A stretch of 6,420 bases of DNA from CAMAVH01 sp036500145 (GCA_036500145.1 DASYCO010000022.1:1-6420), one strand, 5' to 3'; positions 1 through 6,200 are shown, counted from the first letter of the stretch. Numbers and translations: made by a program. Notes: a model not told the origin generated them from the sequence alone.

Positions 1-837
1 GCCGCCGGTGAGGCTGGCGTAGATGATCTCGGCGTCGCCGTCGGACAGGCCCTTGATGCGCGACTGCAGGATCTTGATCGAATCCGCCTTGTTGGCGAAG
101 ACATAGTCGTGCGCGGCGATGATCGCCCGCAGCCAGGCCACCGTCTCCTTCTCATGGGCCTTGGCCCAGGAGCGCGTCACGACATAGGCCGAACCCTGGT
201 AGCCGCCAAGGGCGCTCGCCGCATCGTCGAGAAGGGTGTAGCCGAGGTTCTTGGCCTCGGTGTCGTTGGGCGCGCTGACCACGGCAGCGACGGCCTTGTT
301 CTCCTTCATGGCCTGAAGCCGCTCCGGCCCGCCGCCGACGGCGACGACGCTATAGTCCTTGCCGAAGGCGAGGCCATTCTTCTCGAGTATCTTGAACAGC
401 ACGAAGGCGTAGCCGGTGCCGAGCGCGTCGACGGCCACGGCCTTGCCCCTGATGTCCTTGTACGACTTGATCTCCGGGCGGGCGATGACGGTGTTGAGGC
501 CGGAATGGACGCCCGCGACGGCAACCACGTCGAAATTCTCCAGCTTCACGTCGCCCTGCCCCTCGTAATAGGCGACGACGTTGTCAATCGAGGTGGTCGC
601 GATGCCGTACTTGCCGGACATCATGTTCTGCATCTGCGCCACGGAGCCCGGCGTGCGGTCCAGGTTGATCTCCAGCCCCTCCTTGGCGAACAGCCCTTTG
701 TCCTGGGCCACCCAGATCGGCAGGTTGGACGCGCCGCCGAAGGCGACCATGTCGAGCTTGGTCTGCGCCGAAGCGCTGCCGCCGACGATCAAGCTGGTCG
801 CCATGGCCGCAGCCAGAATCTGAGCGTTCTTCGTCAT
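1..837 (-). CDS. NMT1/THI5-like ABC transporter substrate-binding protein (C-terminus cut by window edge)
   Basis: Periplasmic binding protein of the NMT1/THI5/SsuA type (COG0715-like), which hands a small organic ligand to an ABC importer. 279 codons are open from the ATG at 837 to the left edge without a stop; the family is usually 310-340 residues, so roughly 30-60 residues are missing. Residues 1-24 form a Sec signal peptide: Lys3, a hydrophobic core at 8-19, and cleavage after SASA (Ala24/Gln25). The family signature PIWVAQDKGLFAKEGLEI is at residues 40-57, followed by the Q/M-rich first-lobe segment (68-74) and the hinge-like YKDIRGKAVAVDALGTG stretch (126-142). The start is supported by AGGGAG (845-850) 7 bases upstream. 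The gene is 216 bases from the MFS gene and may have its own promoter. The ligand cannot be read from sequence; aromatic acids, sulfonates and pyrimidine precursors are all used by relatives. Permease and ATPase genes are expected further left but are not visible. Confidence 0.9.
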   Translation of the reverse strand, partial: MTKNAQILAAAMATSLIVGGSASAQTKLDMVAFGGASNLPIWVAQDKGLFAKEGLEINLDRTPGSVAQMQNMMSGKYGIATTSIDNVVAYYEGQGDVKLENFDVVAVAGVHSGLNTVIARPEIKSYKDIRGKAVAVDALGTGYAFVLFKILEKNGLAFGKDYSVVAVGGGPERLQAMKENKAVAAVVSAPNDTEAKNLGYTLLDDAASALGGYQGSAYVVTRSWAKAHEKETVAWLRAIIAAHDYVFANKADSIKILQSRIKGLSDGDAEIIYASLTGG

Positions 838-854
838 CGCGAAACTCCCTGTGG

Positions 855-874
855 GGCGACGCCATCTCGTCGCC
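855..874 (-). other. Stem-loop just upstream of the ribosome binding site of the NMT1-like gene
   Basis: GGCGACG (855-861) and CGTCGCC (868-874) are perfect 7-bp inverted arms around a 6-base loop. The stem ends 4 bases before the AGGGAG ribosome binding site (845-850) of the gene starting at 837. A second inverted repeat lies further upstream in the same leader: GCGGCC (895-900) and GGCCGC (906-911). Neither is followed by a T-run, so they are not intrinsic terminators. They could shape the mRNA leader or simply reflect high GC; a regulatory role is inference. Confidence 0.35.
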
Positions 875-927
875 TGTGTTGCGACCGTTCCTGCGCGGCC
901 CTTGCGGCCGCCGGTCGTCTGCCGCAA

Positions 928-957
928 AGCCTATGGCGCGGCGGCAAGACCGGTCAA
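928..957 (-). promoter_or_regulatory. Possible sigma-70-type promoter for the NMT1-like gene
   Basis: On the minus strand, TTGACC (952-957) matches the -35 consensus at 5 of 6 bases. TAGGCT (928-933) is a weak -10 candidate (3 of 6) after an 18-base spacer. This would give a leader of about 85 bases before the ATG at 837. The -35 and spacer overlap one arm of an imperfect inverted repeat (about 911-925 against 938-953, sharing CCGGTC and TGCCGC), which might be an operator. The weak -10 and wide spacer keep confidence low. Confidence 0.3.
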
Positions 958-1053
958 CGACGCGCACGGCTCATGCGAGTAGGTGCAACAAAGGGGAACC
1001 AACGCCTGAACGATCCGTTTACACCGCCATGAGAACGGGCGCCGTCGCGCGGG

Positions 1054-2292
1054 CTATCGCGGATCGGCGAGCGGCGCCATCTCCATTGCCTGGCGATTGC
1101 GCCAAGCCCAGAACCAAGCCGCAAGGCAGATCAGCGCGCCGAACAGCAGGGGCAAGCGCAGCCCCCAATGCTCGGCCAGCCCGCCGATCAGCAACGCGCC
1201 GACCGACGGCACCCCTTCGAGGATCATGCCGTAGAGGCTCATGACGCGCCCGCGCAGGCTGGGGTCGACCGCTGACTGGATCAGCGTCTGGTTCGCCACG
1301 CTCTGCACGATGAAGAAGAAGCTCACCAGCCCGACGAGCGGACAGGCGATCCAGAAGATGTCGGTGGCGATGAACAGCATGACGGAGACGGCGATGGCCA
1401 GCGCGCTGGAGATGCTGACGACCGTCAACCCGTCGAGGCCGTGGCTGCGGCTGGCCACCCACAATGCGCCCAGCATGGCGCCGAGGCCGTGGACGGTGAG
1501 CAGAATGGCGAGTCCATGGGCGCCGAGGTCGAACACCTTGCCGGAAAAGCCCGGCAGCATGTCGGTGAGCGGCTTGGCCAGGAGCGAGATCGCGATCAGG
1601 AGGGCGAGCTGCAGGCGGATGCCCTGATGGCTCCAGACGTAACGCACGCCCGCGAGGGTTTCCGAGCCGAGGGAAGCGCGCCCGCCCTGCGGCATGTGCG
1701 GCGTCACCTTCATGGCGGCGAGCAGCAGGGTGAAGATCAGGAACAGGGCCGCCGACGCCGCGAAGCTCCAGGCGATGCCGCCCGACGTGATGATGAGGCC
1801 GCCAACCGCCGGGCCGATGAAGCGCGAGGCGTTGAAGATGATCGAATTGACCGCCAGGGCCGGCGCCAGCATGTCGCGCCCGACGAGGGCGTAGACCAGC
1901 GTCATGCGCGACGGGCGGTTGAAGGCGATGACCACGCCGCGCAGCATGGTCAGGAAGAACAGCGTCCAGATGCCGATCAGGTCGCCGAAGGCCAGAGCCG
2001 AGATGACGACCGCATAGCTCAGGCTGCAGAACTGCGTGATCCGCATGAGGCGGAAATAGTCGATCCGGTCCACGACGGCGCCGGCGAACAGAGCCAATAC
2101 CAAGCTCGGGATCGCTTCGGCCAGGGCGATGCCGCCGAGCCAGGCGGTCGAATGGGTCAGCTCCCAAGTCAGCCAGCCGATTCCGATGCGCTGAATCCAC
2201 AGGCCGACGCTGGCCGAGAGATTGCCGAACGCATAGAGGCGGAAGTTCAGGTTCGCATATGTCTCGCGCAGCGCCTTCAATCCGCCGTCCAT
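1054..2292 (-). CDS. MFS transporter, MFS_3/EntS-like exporter family
   Basis: A 412-residue inner-membrane transporter of the major facilitator superfamily, closest in style to the MFS_3 (EntS-like) group, which mostly exports small molecules by proton antiport. The N-terminal NFRLYAFGNLSASVGLW segment (16-32) is typical of this group. The loop 2-3 motif A appears as GAVVDRIDYFRLMR (71-84), and the second-half counterpart DPSLRGRVMSLYGM (343-356) is a strong MFS_3 marker. About ten to twelve hydrophobic segments are spread over 20-45, 55-75, 87-105, 107-125, 145-170, 174-194, 226-243, 258-280, 290-308, 311-333, 358-373 and 378-397, with a cytoplasmic loop around 196-225. The ATG at 2292 is preceded by a GGGGG-type ribosome binding site. 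The gene starts only about 20 bases after the terminator at 2315-2338, so it is expressed by readthrough or from an unseen promoter. Substrate unknown; drug, siderophore or aromatic product export are all possible. Confidence 0.9.
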   Translation of the reverse strand: MDGGLKALRETYANLNFRLYAFGNLSASVGLWIQRIGIGWLTWELTHSTAWLGGIALAEAIPSLVLALFAGAVVDRIDYFRLMRITQFCSLSYAVVISALAFGDLIGIWTLFFLTMLRGVVIAFNRPSRMTLVYALVGRDMLAPALAVNSIIFNASRFIGPAVGGLIITSGGIAWSFAASAALFLIFTLLLAAMKVTPHMPQGGRASLGSETLAGVRYVWSHQGIRLQLALLIAISLLAKPLTDMLPGFSGKVFDLGAHGLAILLTVHGLGAMLGALWVASRSHGLDGLTVVSISSALAIAVSVMLFIATDIFWIACPLVGLVSFFFIVQSVANQTLIQSAVDPSLRGRVMSLYGMILEGVPSVGALLIGGLAEHWGLRLPLLFGALICLAAWFWAWRNRQAMEMAPLADPR

Positions 2293-2307
2293 GCCACCCC
2301 CTGCCGA

Positions 2308-2338
2308 AGAGAAACGGCGGCATCCGAAGATGCCGCCG
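2308..2338 (-). terminator. Intrinsic terminator after the tandem binding-protein genes
   Basis: On the minus strand CGGCGGCATC and GATGCCGCCG form a perfect 10-bp stem (2315-2338) closed by a stable TTCG tetraloop, followed by TTTCTCTT (2307-2314). It sits 45 bases past the TAG at 2383-2385. A smaller hairpin precedes it (GACGCC 2347-2352 with GGCGTC 2359-2364). It probably ends or attenuates the oxygenase/binding-protein transcript before the MFS gene. The T-run is interrupted by two C residues, so termination may be partial. Confidence 0.7.
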
Positions 2339-2382
2339 CCATTTGCGACGCCTGCGACGGCGTCTTTGGCCGATCCGCCTGG

Positions 2383-3471
2383 CTATTCCTTCTTGCCCTG
2401 CGTCAGGATGTCCTTGACGACGCGCTGGGCCTTGTTGCCTTCTTCGTTGCCGACCTGCCAGGCAATGTCGGCGTTGACGAACTTCTTACCCCATTTCGCC
2501 TCCAAGTCGCGGACAATCTGGCCGCTGCGCGAGCCCGGCAGCAGATGCACGTCCATGCCGCCGCGCATGTCACCGATGACCTTCTGGCCGTCTTCCGACA
2601 GCAGGTAGACGGTCAGCAGCTTCGCCGCGTTCGGGTGCACGGAGTTCTTCGGCACGGCCAGGTAGTAGAAGCTGACGATAGAAAGCTCCTGCGGCACCAC
2701 GCGGGTCAGCGGCGCGCCGTCCTCGATGGCGGCCAAGACCGACGGGCTGCCGCAGTCGGTGACGAGGGCAGCGAACTCGCCGGACAGCAGGCGCTCCATG
2801 TCGCTGCAGCGCTGCAGGCCGCTGATCTGGGTCGACATCTTCTTCGCCCAGTCGATGGTGCGTTCGGCGCCCCACATGTCCTGCGAGGCCAGCATCTCGA
2901 AGCCGGCGCCGATGGCGGTGGTGGAGACCTTGTCCTTCCATTCGGGCTTCAGCAGGTCGTTCAGCGACGTCGGCATGGAGGGCGCGAACTTGTTGCTGAC
3001 GGCGATGCCGATGTAGGAGGACTGCACCTTGACGAAGGTGTTGTCCTGCTCGACGAGGTCCGGCGTGATGCGGCCCGGCGCGTAGTCCTGCCAGGGCGCG
3101 CTCATGAAGACCTTGTATTGCAGCAGGTCCGCCATGTTGCGCGAATAGCCGTAGTAGACGTCGGTCGGCGATGGCAGGCCACTGGTGTAGCGCATGGCGA
3201 TCTCGTTGCCGACCTCCGGCATCGAGCGGCCCGGATTCCACTTCACCTTGACCTTAGCGCCGTAGAGCTTGGCCATATGCTCCTCGAACACCTTGGCGCC
3301 CTCCGCGCCGCCGAGCGTGGTCGAGCTCCAGGCGACGCTGACCTCGCCGTCCTTGTTCGCCGCGGCGACGAGCTCCTTCAGGGCCGGGGCCATGTCCTGC
3401 GCGCGCGCCGGCACGGTAAAGACCACCCCCGCAAGGGCGATCAGCGACAAGCTCCGCAACGCGCATTTCAT
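2383..3471 (-). CDS. Extracellular solute-binding protein (COG1840/AfuA-like fold), second of a tandem pair
   Basis: A 362-residue periplasmic ligand-binding protein of the type II (iron(III)/polyamine-like, COG1840) superfamily, expected to feed an ABC importer. Residues 1-24 are a Sec signal peptide (Lys2, Arg6, hydrophobic core 8-20, cleavage after PARA before Gln25). The mature start has the family-typical LKELVAAANKDGEV (31-44), the hinge-region SLNDLLKPEWKDKV (169-182), and HPNAAKLLTVYLLSEDGQK (279-297) near the C-terminal lobe. The frame stays open upstream to 3930, but that extension lies inside the neighbouring gene and would bury the signal peptide. The ATG at 3471, with GGGGGAAGAG 2 bases upstream, is therefore chosen. 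It lies 59 bases after the preceding binding-protein gene, so co-transcription is likely. Cys222 and Cys240 may form a periplasmic disulfide. The adjacent-tyrosine iron site of FbpA is not convincingly present, so an organic ligand is more likely than Fe3+. Ligand unknown. Confidence 0.88.
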   Translation of the reverse strand: MKCALRSLSLIALAGVVFTVPARAQDMAPALKELVAAANKDGEVSVAWSSTTLGGAEGAKVFEEHMAKLYGAKVKVKWNPGRSMPEVGNEIAMRYTSGLPSPTDVYYGYSRNMADLLQYKVFMSAPWQDYAPGRITPDLVEQDNTFVKVQSSYIGIAVSNKFAPSMPTSLNDLLKPEWKDKVSTTAIGAGFEMLASQDMWGAERTIDWAKKMSTQISGLQRCSDMERLLSGEFAALVTDCGSPSVLAAIEDGAPLTRVVPQELSIVSFYYLAVPKNSVHPNAAKLLTVYLLSEDGQKVIGDMRGGMDVHLLPGSRSGQIVRDLEAKWGKKFVNADIAWQVGNEEGNKAQRVVKDILTQGKKE

Positions 3472-3530
3472 GGCTCTTCCCCCAATAAGTACGGCATCGA
3501 CAACGACGGTCCGAGACTCGACGGCGGCGC

Positions 3531-4649
3531 TCACTGCCCCATGATCTTGATGATGGCCTTCTCCACCTTCGGGCGGCTGTTGACGTACCAATCCTCCTGG
3601 TACTGATCGAGGTAGGTCACGCCTGGCTTGGGCAGCGTATAGGCCGGCAACGAGGGGATGACCACGTCGACCCGGCGGCTTGGCGTTTCCCAGGCCGTCG
3701 AGAAGGCATACTGGCCCGGCTGGCTCAGATACCAGTTGAGGAAGACCGTGCCCGCGTTGGGATGCGGCGGGTTCTTGGCCTCGAGGATGACGCCGTTGCC
3801 CCCCAATAGGTTGCCGGGACCGTCCGACATCTCGCCGACGGCGATCGTGGTAATGCCGGCGCGGCGATATTTCTCGATGTCGGTGGCGAGGCTGCCGATG
3901 ACGATGGGGTAGTTGCCGCGCACCACCCATTCGATCAGCTGCGCCGGCGTGCGGGCCAGGGTCACGTCCTGGTCGATGTAGAGCTTCTTCAGGAAGTCCT
4001 CGCCGTGCAGGTAGACGAGATAGGCCGCCGCCGCCGCGCCCGTGCTGCCGCCGCGCGGATCATGGGCGGCGATCTTGCCCTTGTATTGCGGCTTCAGCAG
4101 ATCGGTCCAGGACGTGATCTCGCCGGGCTTGATGACGCTGCTGTTGAACACCGGCCAGCCGGAGATGTATTCACCGCCGATCAGCAGGTAGGTCTCGCCG
4201 TTGTCGACCCACTTCAGCTTGCCGTCGATCCAGTTCTTGCCGTCCGTCACGCTCGGCAGCATGAGCTGCGGCTTCAAGGCCGTGAGCTGCTTCTCGTTCA
4301 TCATGCCGATGCCGACGCCGGCGCCGCCCAGGACGAAGTCGATGGTGACATTGCCCGACCGCGCCTCGCGTTCGATACGGCTGGTGATGTCGCGCCCTTC
4401 GCCGCTGAGGAAATCGATGTTCAGGCCCGTGTCGCGCTTGAAGGCGTCGATCAGGGGCTGGCCCAGGGCGGCGCGGCCACCGACGACGACCTTGCCCTCC
4501 TTGCGGGCGGCTTCCATCACCTTCTTCCAGTCTTCGCCCGCCCCGGCCTGCCAATCCTCGGCAAAGGCCGTCGTGCAGATCGAAAAGACGAGGAGGACAG
4601 CGGCCAAGGCCCAACCCGACCGGCGCTGCGCCGCAGAGGCATGCCCCAT
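3531..4649 (-). CDS. Extracellular solute-binding protein (COG1840/AfuA-like fold), first of a tandem pair
   Basis: A 372-residue periplasmic binding protein of the same broad superfamily as its downstream neighbour but clearly diverged from it. From the ATG at 4649, residues 1-30 make a good signal peptide (Arg9-Arg10, hydrophobic core 13-24, cleavage after TAFA before Glu31). Mature landmarks are DWKKVMEAARKEGKVVV (40-56), the lobe-1 segment DFVLGG (104-109), the hinge-like SWTDLLKPQYKGKI (180-193), the Gly/Ala-rich 199-210 region and NPPHPNAGTVFLNWYLSQPG (293-312). The start at 4649 is favoured by AAGGGAG 8 bases upstream. An in-frame ATG at 4688 with a weaker GGGGAAAGAG, and another at 4739, would lengthen the N-terminus. 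It follows the Rieske oxygenase gene by 201 bases with no intrinsic terminator between them, which suggests uptake of the oxygenase substrate (inference). No permease or ATPase gene is adjacent. Confidence 0.88.
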   Translation of the reverse strand: MGHASAAQRRSGWALAAVLLVFSICTTAFAEDWQAGAGEDWKKVMEAARKEGKVVVGGRAALGQPLIDAFKRDTGLNIDFLSGEGRDITSRIEREARSGNVTIDFVLGGAGVGIGMMNEKQLTALKPQLMLPSVTDGKNWIDGKLKWVDNGETYLLIGGEYISGWPVFNSSVIKPGEITSWTDLLKPQYKGKIAAHDPRGGSTGAAAAAYLVYLHGEDFLKKLYIDQDVTLARTPAQLIEWVVRGNYPIVIGSLATDIEKYRRAGITTIAVGEMSDGPGNLLGGNGVILEAKNPPHPNAGTVFLNWYLSQPGQYAFSTAWETPSRRVDVVIPSLPAYTLPKPGVTYLDQYQEDWYVNSRPKVEKAIIKIMGQ

Positions 4650-4657
4650 CAGACCCG

Positions 4658-4664
4658 CTCCCTT
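4658..4664 (-). promoter_or_regulatory. Ribosome binding site deciding the start of the first binding-protein gene
   Basis: AAGGGAG on the minus strand, 8 bases before the ATG at 4649. It is a better Shine-Dalgarno match and spacing than the sequence before the alternative ATG at 4688, and it gives a signal peptide of ordinary length (30 instead of 43 residues). Confidence 0.55.
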
Positions 4665-4741
4665 CCGTCTCGCTTGCTTGCCGTTCATCTCTTTCCCCGT
4701 TCCGGCCGGACGCCGGACAGCCGGCGAAGCCGTGACCACTG

Positions 4742-4767
4742 ATGACGCAACTGGTAATGACGCAACT
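4742..4767. repeat. Two direct copies of an 11-base sequence between oxygenase and binding-protein genes
   Basis: ATGACGCAACT occurs at 4742-4752 and again at 4757-4767, a 15-base period with a 4-base gap. On the transcribed (minus) strand the unit reads AGTTGCGTCAT. It lies in the 201-base gap, about 93 bases before the ATG at 4649, and is followed towards that gene by a perfect hairpin (CGCCGG 4711-4716, CCGGCG 4721-4726). It could be a paired protein-binding site or a local duplication; no strong promoter was found beside it. Confidence 0.5.
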
Positions 4768-4850
4768 TGAAGGATGGCGGGCCACCTGAAACCAGCCCCT
4801 CGCCTGACGACAGGAATGCCTCCCCTCGGCAGACGGCTGCGAGCTGCCGG

Positions 4851-6011
4851 CTAGGAATGGTCCGCGAGCTGCACTTCGCGCGAATTCAGGTCCAGCAGCG
4901 ACTCCTTGGGCCGCTTCCAGTCCTTGAGCGGGCGGCCTTCGGCGATGGCCTGCATCTCGCGCGCCCACAGCCGACGCAGCAGAATAATGCCGCGGTCAGA
5001 CAGTCCGAGCCGCTCCGCGCTGCGGTCGACAATGGTGCCTTGGCCCGACATGGCCACGCTGTCCTGCACCTGGAACAGCGCCGGATATTTCGGGTCGACC
5101 TCCTGCACGCGCATCTCGCCGCCTAGGATTTTGTCGACGTAGACGTCCGGATGGGGATCGTTCTGGAACGTCCACTCCTTGTAGCCGCCGGCCTCGCCCT
5201 TGTTGGCGTTGATGACGAAGCTGATCATCGAAGTGTCGTTGACGGGCACGCGCCAAGCCAGGTGCAGTACCCAGGTCATGCGCGCGGGACGCGGCGGCGT
5301 GAACACCATCATGGAGTTCGGCATGAAGATGTGGCCGGTCCGGTTGATGTTGTTCTCCTCGTCCTCGCGCGTGCCCTTGCGCAGGATGCCATAGTCGCAT
5401 TCCTCGACGCTGATCTCGGGCAGCTGGTCGAGGCCGACGTGGTCAGTCGAGACGCGATGCACGAAGTGCAGGTGCACTTCGTCGAGGTCGTTCTCCAGGC
5501 GCTGGAAGAAGTTGCTCGGCACGGCGTGGCTGCGGCTGAACACCGTATCCTTCTCAAGGTCGATTTCCGGATAAGCCGGGAACGGCGGAGCCTCGCCTTC
5601 GCCGAAGTAGACGAACACCAGCCCGACATATTCATGGACCGGATAGGCTTTGACCTTGATCTTGTCCTTGTAGGCGGCCGGCTCGGCCGGCTGATGCACG
5701 CATTGGCCGTTGCCGCCCTTGAACTTCCAGCCGTGGTAGAAGCAGCGGATCGCATCTTCCTCGACCCAGCCGAGCGACAGGCGCGTCATGCGATGCGGGC
5801 AAGCGTCCTGCACGACATAGGCCTTGCCGTCGTCGCCGCGGTAGGCGGTGAAGAACTCGCCGAGGATCTCCACGCGCTTGGGGCGGCCGATCTCCAGCGT
5901 GTTCGACTTCATGATGGGTTGCCAGAAGCGCCGCAGCAGCTTGCCGCCGAGCGTGTCGGGGCCGATATGCGCGTAGTCGCGATAGTCTTCCGGCTTGTGA
6001 GCGGCGTTCAT
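4851..6011 (-). CDS. Rieske [2Fe-2S] aromatic ring-hydroxylating oxygenase, alpha subunit (phthalate 4,5-dioxygenase-like)
   Basis: Catalytic subunit of a Rieske non-heme iron oxygenase, a cytoplasmic enzyme that uses O2 and electrons from a separate reductase to hydroxylate or O-demethylate a ring compound. The 386 residues contain an N-terminal Rieske domain (about 27-130) with Cys71-x-His73 and Cys90-x2-His93 (16 residues between the pairs), matching the family motif C-x-H-x15-17-C-x2-H. The catalytic domain carries Asp177-x2-His180-x4-His185, the bridging Asp and two Fe(II) ligands of the family, and VQD with Asp317 as the likely third ligand. The run SGQGTIVDRSAERLGLSD (322-339) is characteristic of the phthalate-dioxygenase/O-demethylase branch; all key residues are present, so it should be active. 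The ATG at 6011 has GGAGGGAG 7 bases upstream. Promoter and paired palindromes lie upstream; two binding-protein genes follow. No beta subunit, reductase or ferredoxin is nearby, fitting a homotrimeric alpha-only enzyme. The substrate cannot be assigned. Confidence 0.95.
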   Translation of the reverse strand: MNAAHKPEDYRDYAHIGPDTLGGKLLRRFWQPIMKSNTLEIGRPKRVEILGEFFTAYRGDDGKAYVVQDACPHRMTRLSLGWVEEDAIRCFYHGWKFKGGNGQCVHQPAEPAAYKDKIKVKAYPVHEYVGLVFVYFGEGEAPPFPAYPEIDLEKDTVFSRSHAVPSNFFQRLENDLDEVHLHFVHRVSTDHVGLDQLPEISVEECDYGILRKGTREDEENNINRTGHIFMPNSMMVFTPPRPARMTWVLHLAWRVPVNDTSMISFVINANKGEAGGYKEWTFQNDPHPDVYVDKILGGEMRVQEVDPKYPALFQVQDSVAMSGQGTIVDRSAERLGLSDRGIILLRRLWAREMQAIAEGRPLKDWKRPKESLLDLNSREVQLADHS

Positions 6012-6095
6012 GACGCGTCTCCCTCCGCTGCGGACGCGGAGACCGAACGGCGGGCCCCCTCGTCGCGATGACGTTCATCCCTCGCGCAGTGCCTA

Positions 6096-6116
6096 TTCGC
6101 GAACCGCATTTTGCGG
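6096..6116. other. Palindromes in the oxygenase leader
   Basis: A perfect TTCGCGAA palindrome (6096-6103) is followed directly by CCGCA-TTT-TGCGG (6104-6116), a 5-bp inverted repeat with a 3-base loop. They fall in the predicted 155-base untranslated leader of the oxygenase gene, about 85-105 bases before its ATG. The first shares the GTTCG/CGAAC half-site with the operators at 6137-6170, so it may be an auxiliary site. No T-run follows, so a terminator is unlikely. Confidence 0.35.
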
Positions 6117-6136
6117 CGTGCCCTGCTTATTGTTTG

Positions 6137-6151
6137 GTTCGCATTACGAAC
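6137..6151. promoter_or_regulatory. Predicted operator 1 (GTTCG-N5-CGAAC palindrome)
   Basis: GTTCGCATTACGAAC is an inverted repeat with perfect 5-base arms. It lies about 15-29 bases downstream of the expected oxygenase transcription start. It shares TACGAAC and the outer GTTC with a second palindrome centred 19 bases away (6156-6170). Dimeric repressors of the IclR and similar families bind palindromes of this general kind near aromatic-catabolism promoters; the specific regulator is not identified and none is encoded here. Confidence 0.6.
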
Positions 6152-6155
6152 AAAA

Positions 6156-6170
6156 GTTCAGAATACGAAC
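6156..6170. promoter_or_regulatory. Predicted operator 2 (GTTC-N7-GAAC palindrome)
   Basis: GTTCAGAATACGAAC has perfect 4-base outer arms (5 of 5 would need G at 6160). It is separated from operator 1 by AAAA and lies immediately downstream of the candidate -10, covering the expected transcription start. The centre-to-centre distance of 19 bases is close to two helical turns, which would let two dimers bind the same DNA face. Its position argues for repression of the oxygenase promoter. Confidence 0.6.
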
Positions 6171-6172
6171 TC

Positions 6173-6200
6173 AGCGTAACAGAGCGAAAAGGGCTGTCAA
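6173..6200 (-). promoter_or_regulatory. Predicted sigma-70 promoter of the oxygenase operon
   Basis: On the minus strand, TTGACA (6195-6200) is a perfect -35 hexamer. TACGCT (6173-6178) is a 3-of-6 -10 hexamer at a 16-base spacing. Expected transcription start is near 6166, giving a leader of about 155 bases before the ATG at 6011. The stretch is the most AT-rich in the window and follows the terminator of the upstream gene. TATTCT (6160-6165) is an alternative -10 but lacks a good -35. Confidence 0.55.

Noticed and set aside
109..1032. 307-codon open frame on the plus strand
   Set aside because: It is antisense to the NMT1-like gene, which has a signal peptide, family signature and ribosome binding site; the plus-strand product shows no recognisable domain.
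1019..2323. 434-codon open frame on the minus strand overlapping the MFS gene in another frame
   Set aside because: Its product is rich in Arg, His and Pro with no membrane segments, whereas the alternative frame gives a typical MFS protein.
2662..2667. Tyr269-Tyr270 pair of the second binding protein as an FbpA-type iron site
   Set aside because: The pair lies on a beta-strand-like segment before the HPNA motif, not where the adjacent iron-binding tyrosines of FbpA occur, so I do not call it an iron transporter component.
1441..3606. 721-codon open frame on the plus strand
   Set aside because: It runs antisense across the MFS gene and a binding-protein gene with clear family motifs, and its product is a low-complexity Arg/Ala/Asp/His-rich chain typical of antisense frames in high-GC DNA.
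3472..3930. 153-codon upstream extension of the second binding-protein gene
   Set aside because: It overlaps the end of the preceding binding-protein gene, would place a signal peptide in mid-protein, and a good ATG with a ribosome binding site exists at 3471.
6104..6116. CCGCA-TTT-TGCGG as a terminator or attenuator
   Set aside because: The stem is only 5 bp, the loop is 3 bases and no T-run follows on either strand.
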